This document shows, piece by piece, positions 61,998 to 64,000 of a DNA stretch of 64,000 nucleotides. The position numbers were made by a program, and so were the translations under genes. Numbering within the stretch: position 1 is the first letter of the stretch; each line of letters begins with the position of its first letter. Origin of the DNA: Lithobates sylvaticus (lineage: Eukaryota > Chordata > Amphibia > Anura > Ranidae); contig CM053033.1 of NCBI GenBank assembly GCA_028564925.1, forward strand, positions 204,616,607-204,680,606. The letters run 5' to 3'. The notes below the pieces were generated by a model that saw only the letters and a program-made list of their open reading frames with translations, was not told the origin of the DNA and did not search any database.

Positions 61998-62052
61998 GCA
62001 TCCTAAATGTCCGACGCTTTTCGTGTATGAACACTTCCTCAGGAGAAGATGC
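61998..62052 (-). ncRNA. hammerhead-ribozyme-like motif
   Basis: On the minus strand: CTGAGGA, one extra A, a GTGT/ACAC hairpin with TCAT loop, GAAAA, then GCGTC at the expected cleavage position. gcatc/gatgc pairs at the outside could form the outer part of helix I. The CUGANGA box is complete here, the best of the motifs in the window, though base pairs next to the core are weak. No PLE gene is visible nearby; it may be a relic. Confidence 0.5.
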
Positions 62053-62315
62053 TCAAGGATATCTAAAAAAAACAGGGCATAATTAGTCTAATATAGCACT
62101 GAACATAACAGGAAAAAGCTACATTATTCATGGATATTATCTTATTCAACATAGATCTGTTGATTATTATCACTTTTGCTCATCAGCATCAGCAAGCTGT
62201 GCTCTGGGGACCCTGTGTGTGCGCCCCACTGGTGCACGGCTTTAGACTACCTCCTGGGAGAGACAAACCTTTTCTGGCCCCACATTCACTACCCACTATT
62301 GTACTTCATTCCATG
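62053..62315. other. unassigned spacer
   Basis: No gene or repeat end seen. Possibly the rest of the element that carries the hammerhead-like motif. Confidence 0.25.
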
Positions 62316-62317
62316 TA

Positions 62318-63938
<1,621 letters not shown>

Positions 63939-63940
63939 TA

Positions 63941-64000
63941 AGTATCCAGGATTGGCAATCTTGCCTTTTTCTGTTATGCTCAGTGCTATAATAGACCTGT
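63941..64000. other. unassigned window end
   Basis: 60 bp of host-like sequence after the last Tc1. Nothing recognised. Confidence 0.3.

Overview
The window looks like intergenic DNA from a large anuran genome, most likely a ranid (true) frog. I infer this from the mix of repeats: Harbinger-type MITEs with TGCCxCGTACACACG ends, TTAA-flanked elements with CCACTT-type ends, CR1 and L1/Tx1 LINEs, Tc1 elements and Penelope-like elements. I recognise these families from memory, not from a search. I found no host gene, tRNA, rRNA or CRISPR array. Nearly everything that can be explained is transposon, and much of it is nested.

Layout. 0-5.7 kb: a TTAA element with a minisatellite, several MITEs and a CGAA-rich hAT-like element. 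5.7-9.1 kb: a minus-strand CR1 tail split by a 2.8-kb hAT-like element that is largely one 2-kb palindrome. 9.3-12.2 kb: a Harbinger-like MITE and a TTAA element holding a solo LTR. 12.4-13.9 kb: a small palindromic element, probably derived from a Penelope-like element (PLE), with a hammerhead-ribozyme-like core at its centre. 14.2-19.3 kb: MITEs, then a solo LTR split by a TTAA element, which is itself split by an intact Tc1 transposon. 20-27 kb: a sushi-like gag fossil, a dispersed repeat and an L1-type LINE cut off at its 3' side. 28-32 kb: a probable LTR split by a hAT derivative that carries a transposase tail and a 0.7-kb minisatellite. 32.3-40.9 kb: a head-to-head pair of PLE copies forming a giant inverted repeat with a 15-bp target duplication. 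One arm has a later Tc1 insertion. 41-45.6 kb: a TTAA element with a minisatellite, a CR1 LINE and a remnant of a second Tc1 family. 46-50.2 kb: hAT-like elements inside other repeats. 50.3-60.2 kb: a Tc1 copy split by a near-whole Ty3/Gypsy element. 60.3-64 kb: TTAA-type sequence, a third hammerhead-like motif and a second intact Tc1.

No pathway links these genes. The only genes are the replication proteins of the elements: Tc1 DD34E transposase (two intact, two broken), PLE reverse transcriptase with GIY-YIG endonuclease, LINE ORF1/ORF2 fragments, and Gypsy gag-pol. The main observations are these. Two unrelated-looking palindromic elements share one end architecture (AGCGCRG near all four termini, unequal tails, 13-15-bp duplications) and both carry hammerhead-like motifs. 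The Tc1 family looks recently active. Clean target duplications allow the order of the nested insertions to be read.
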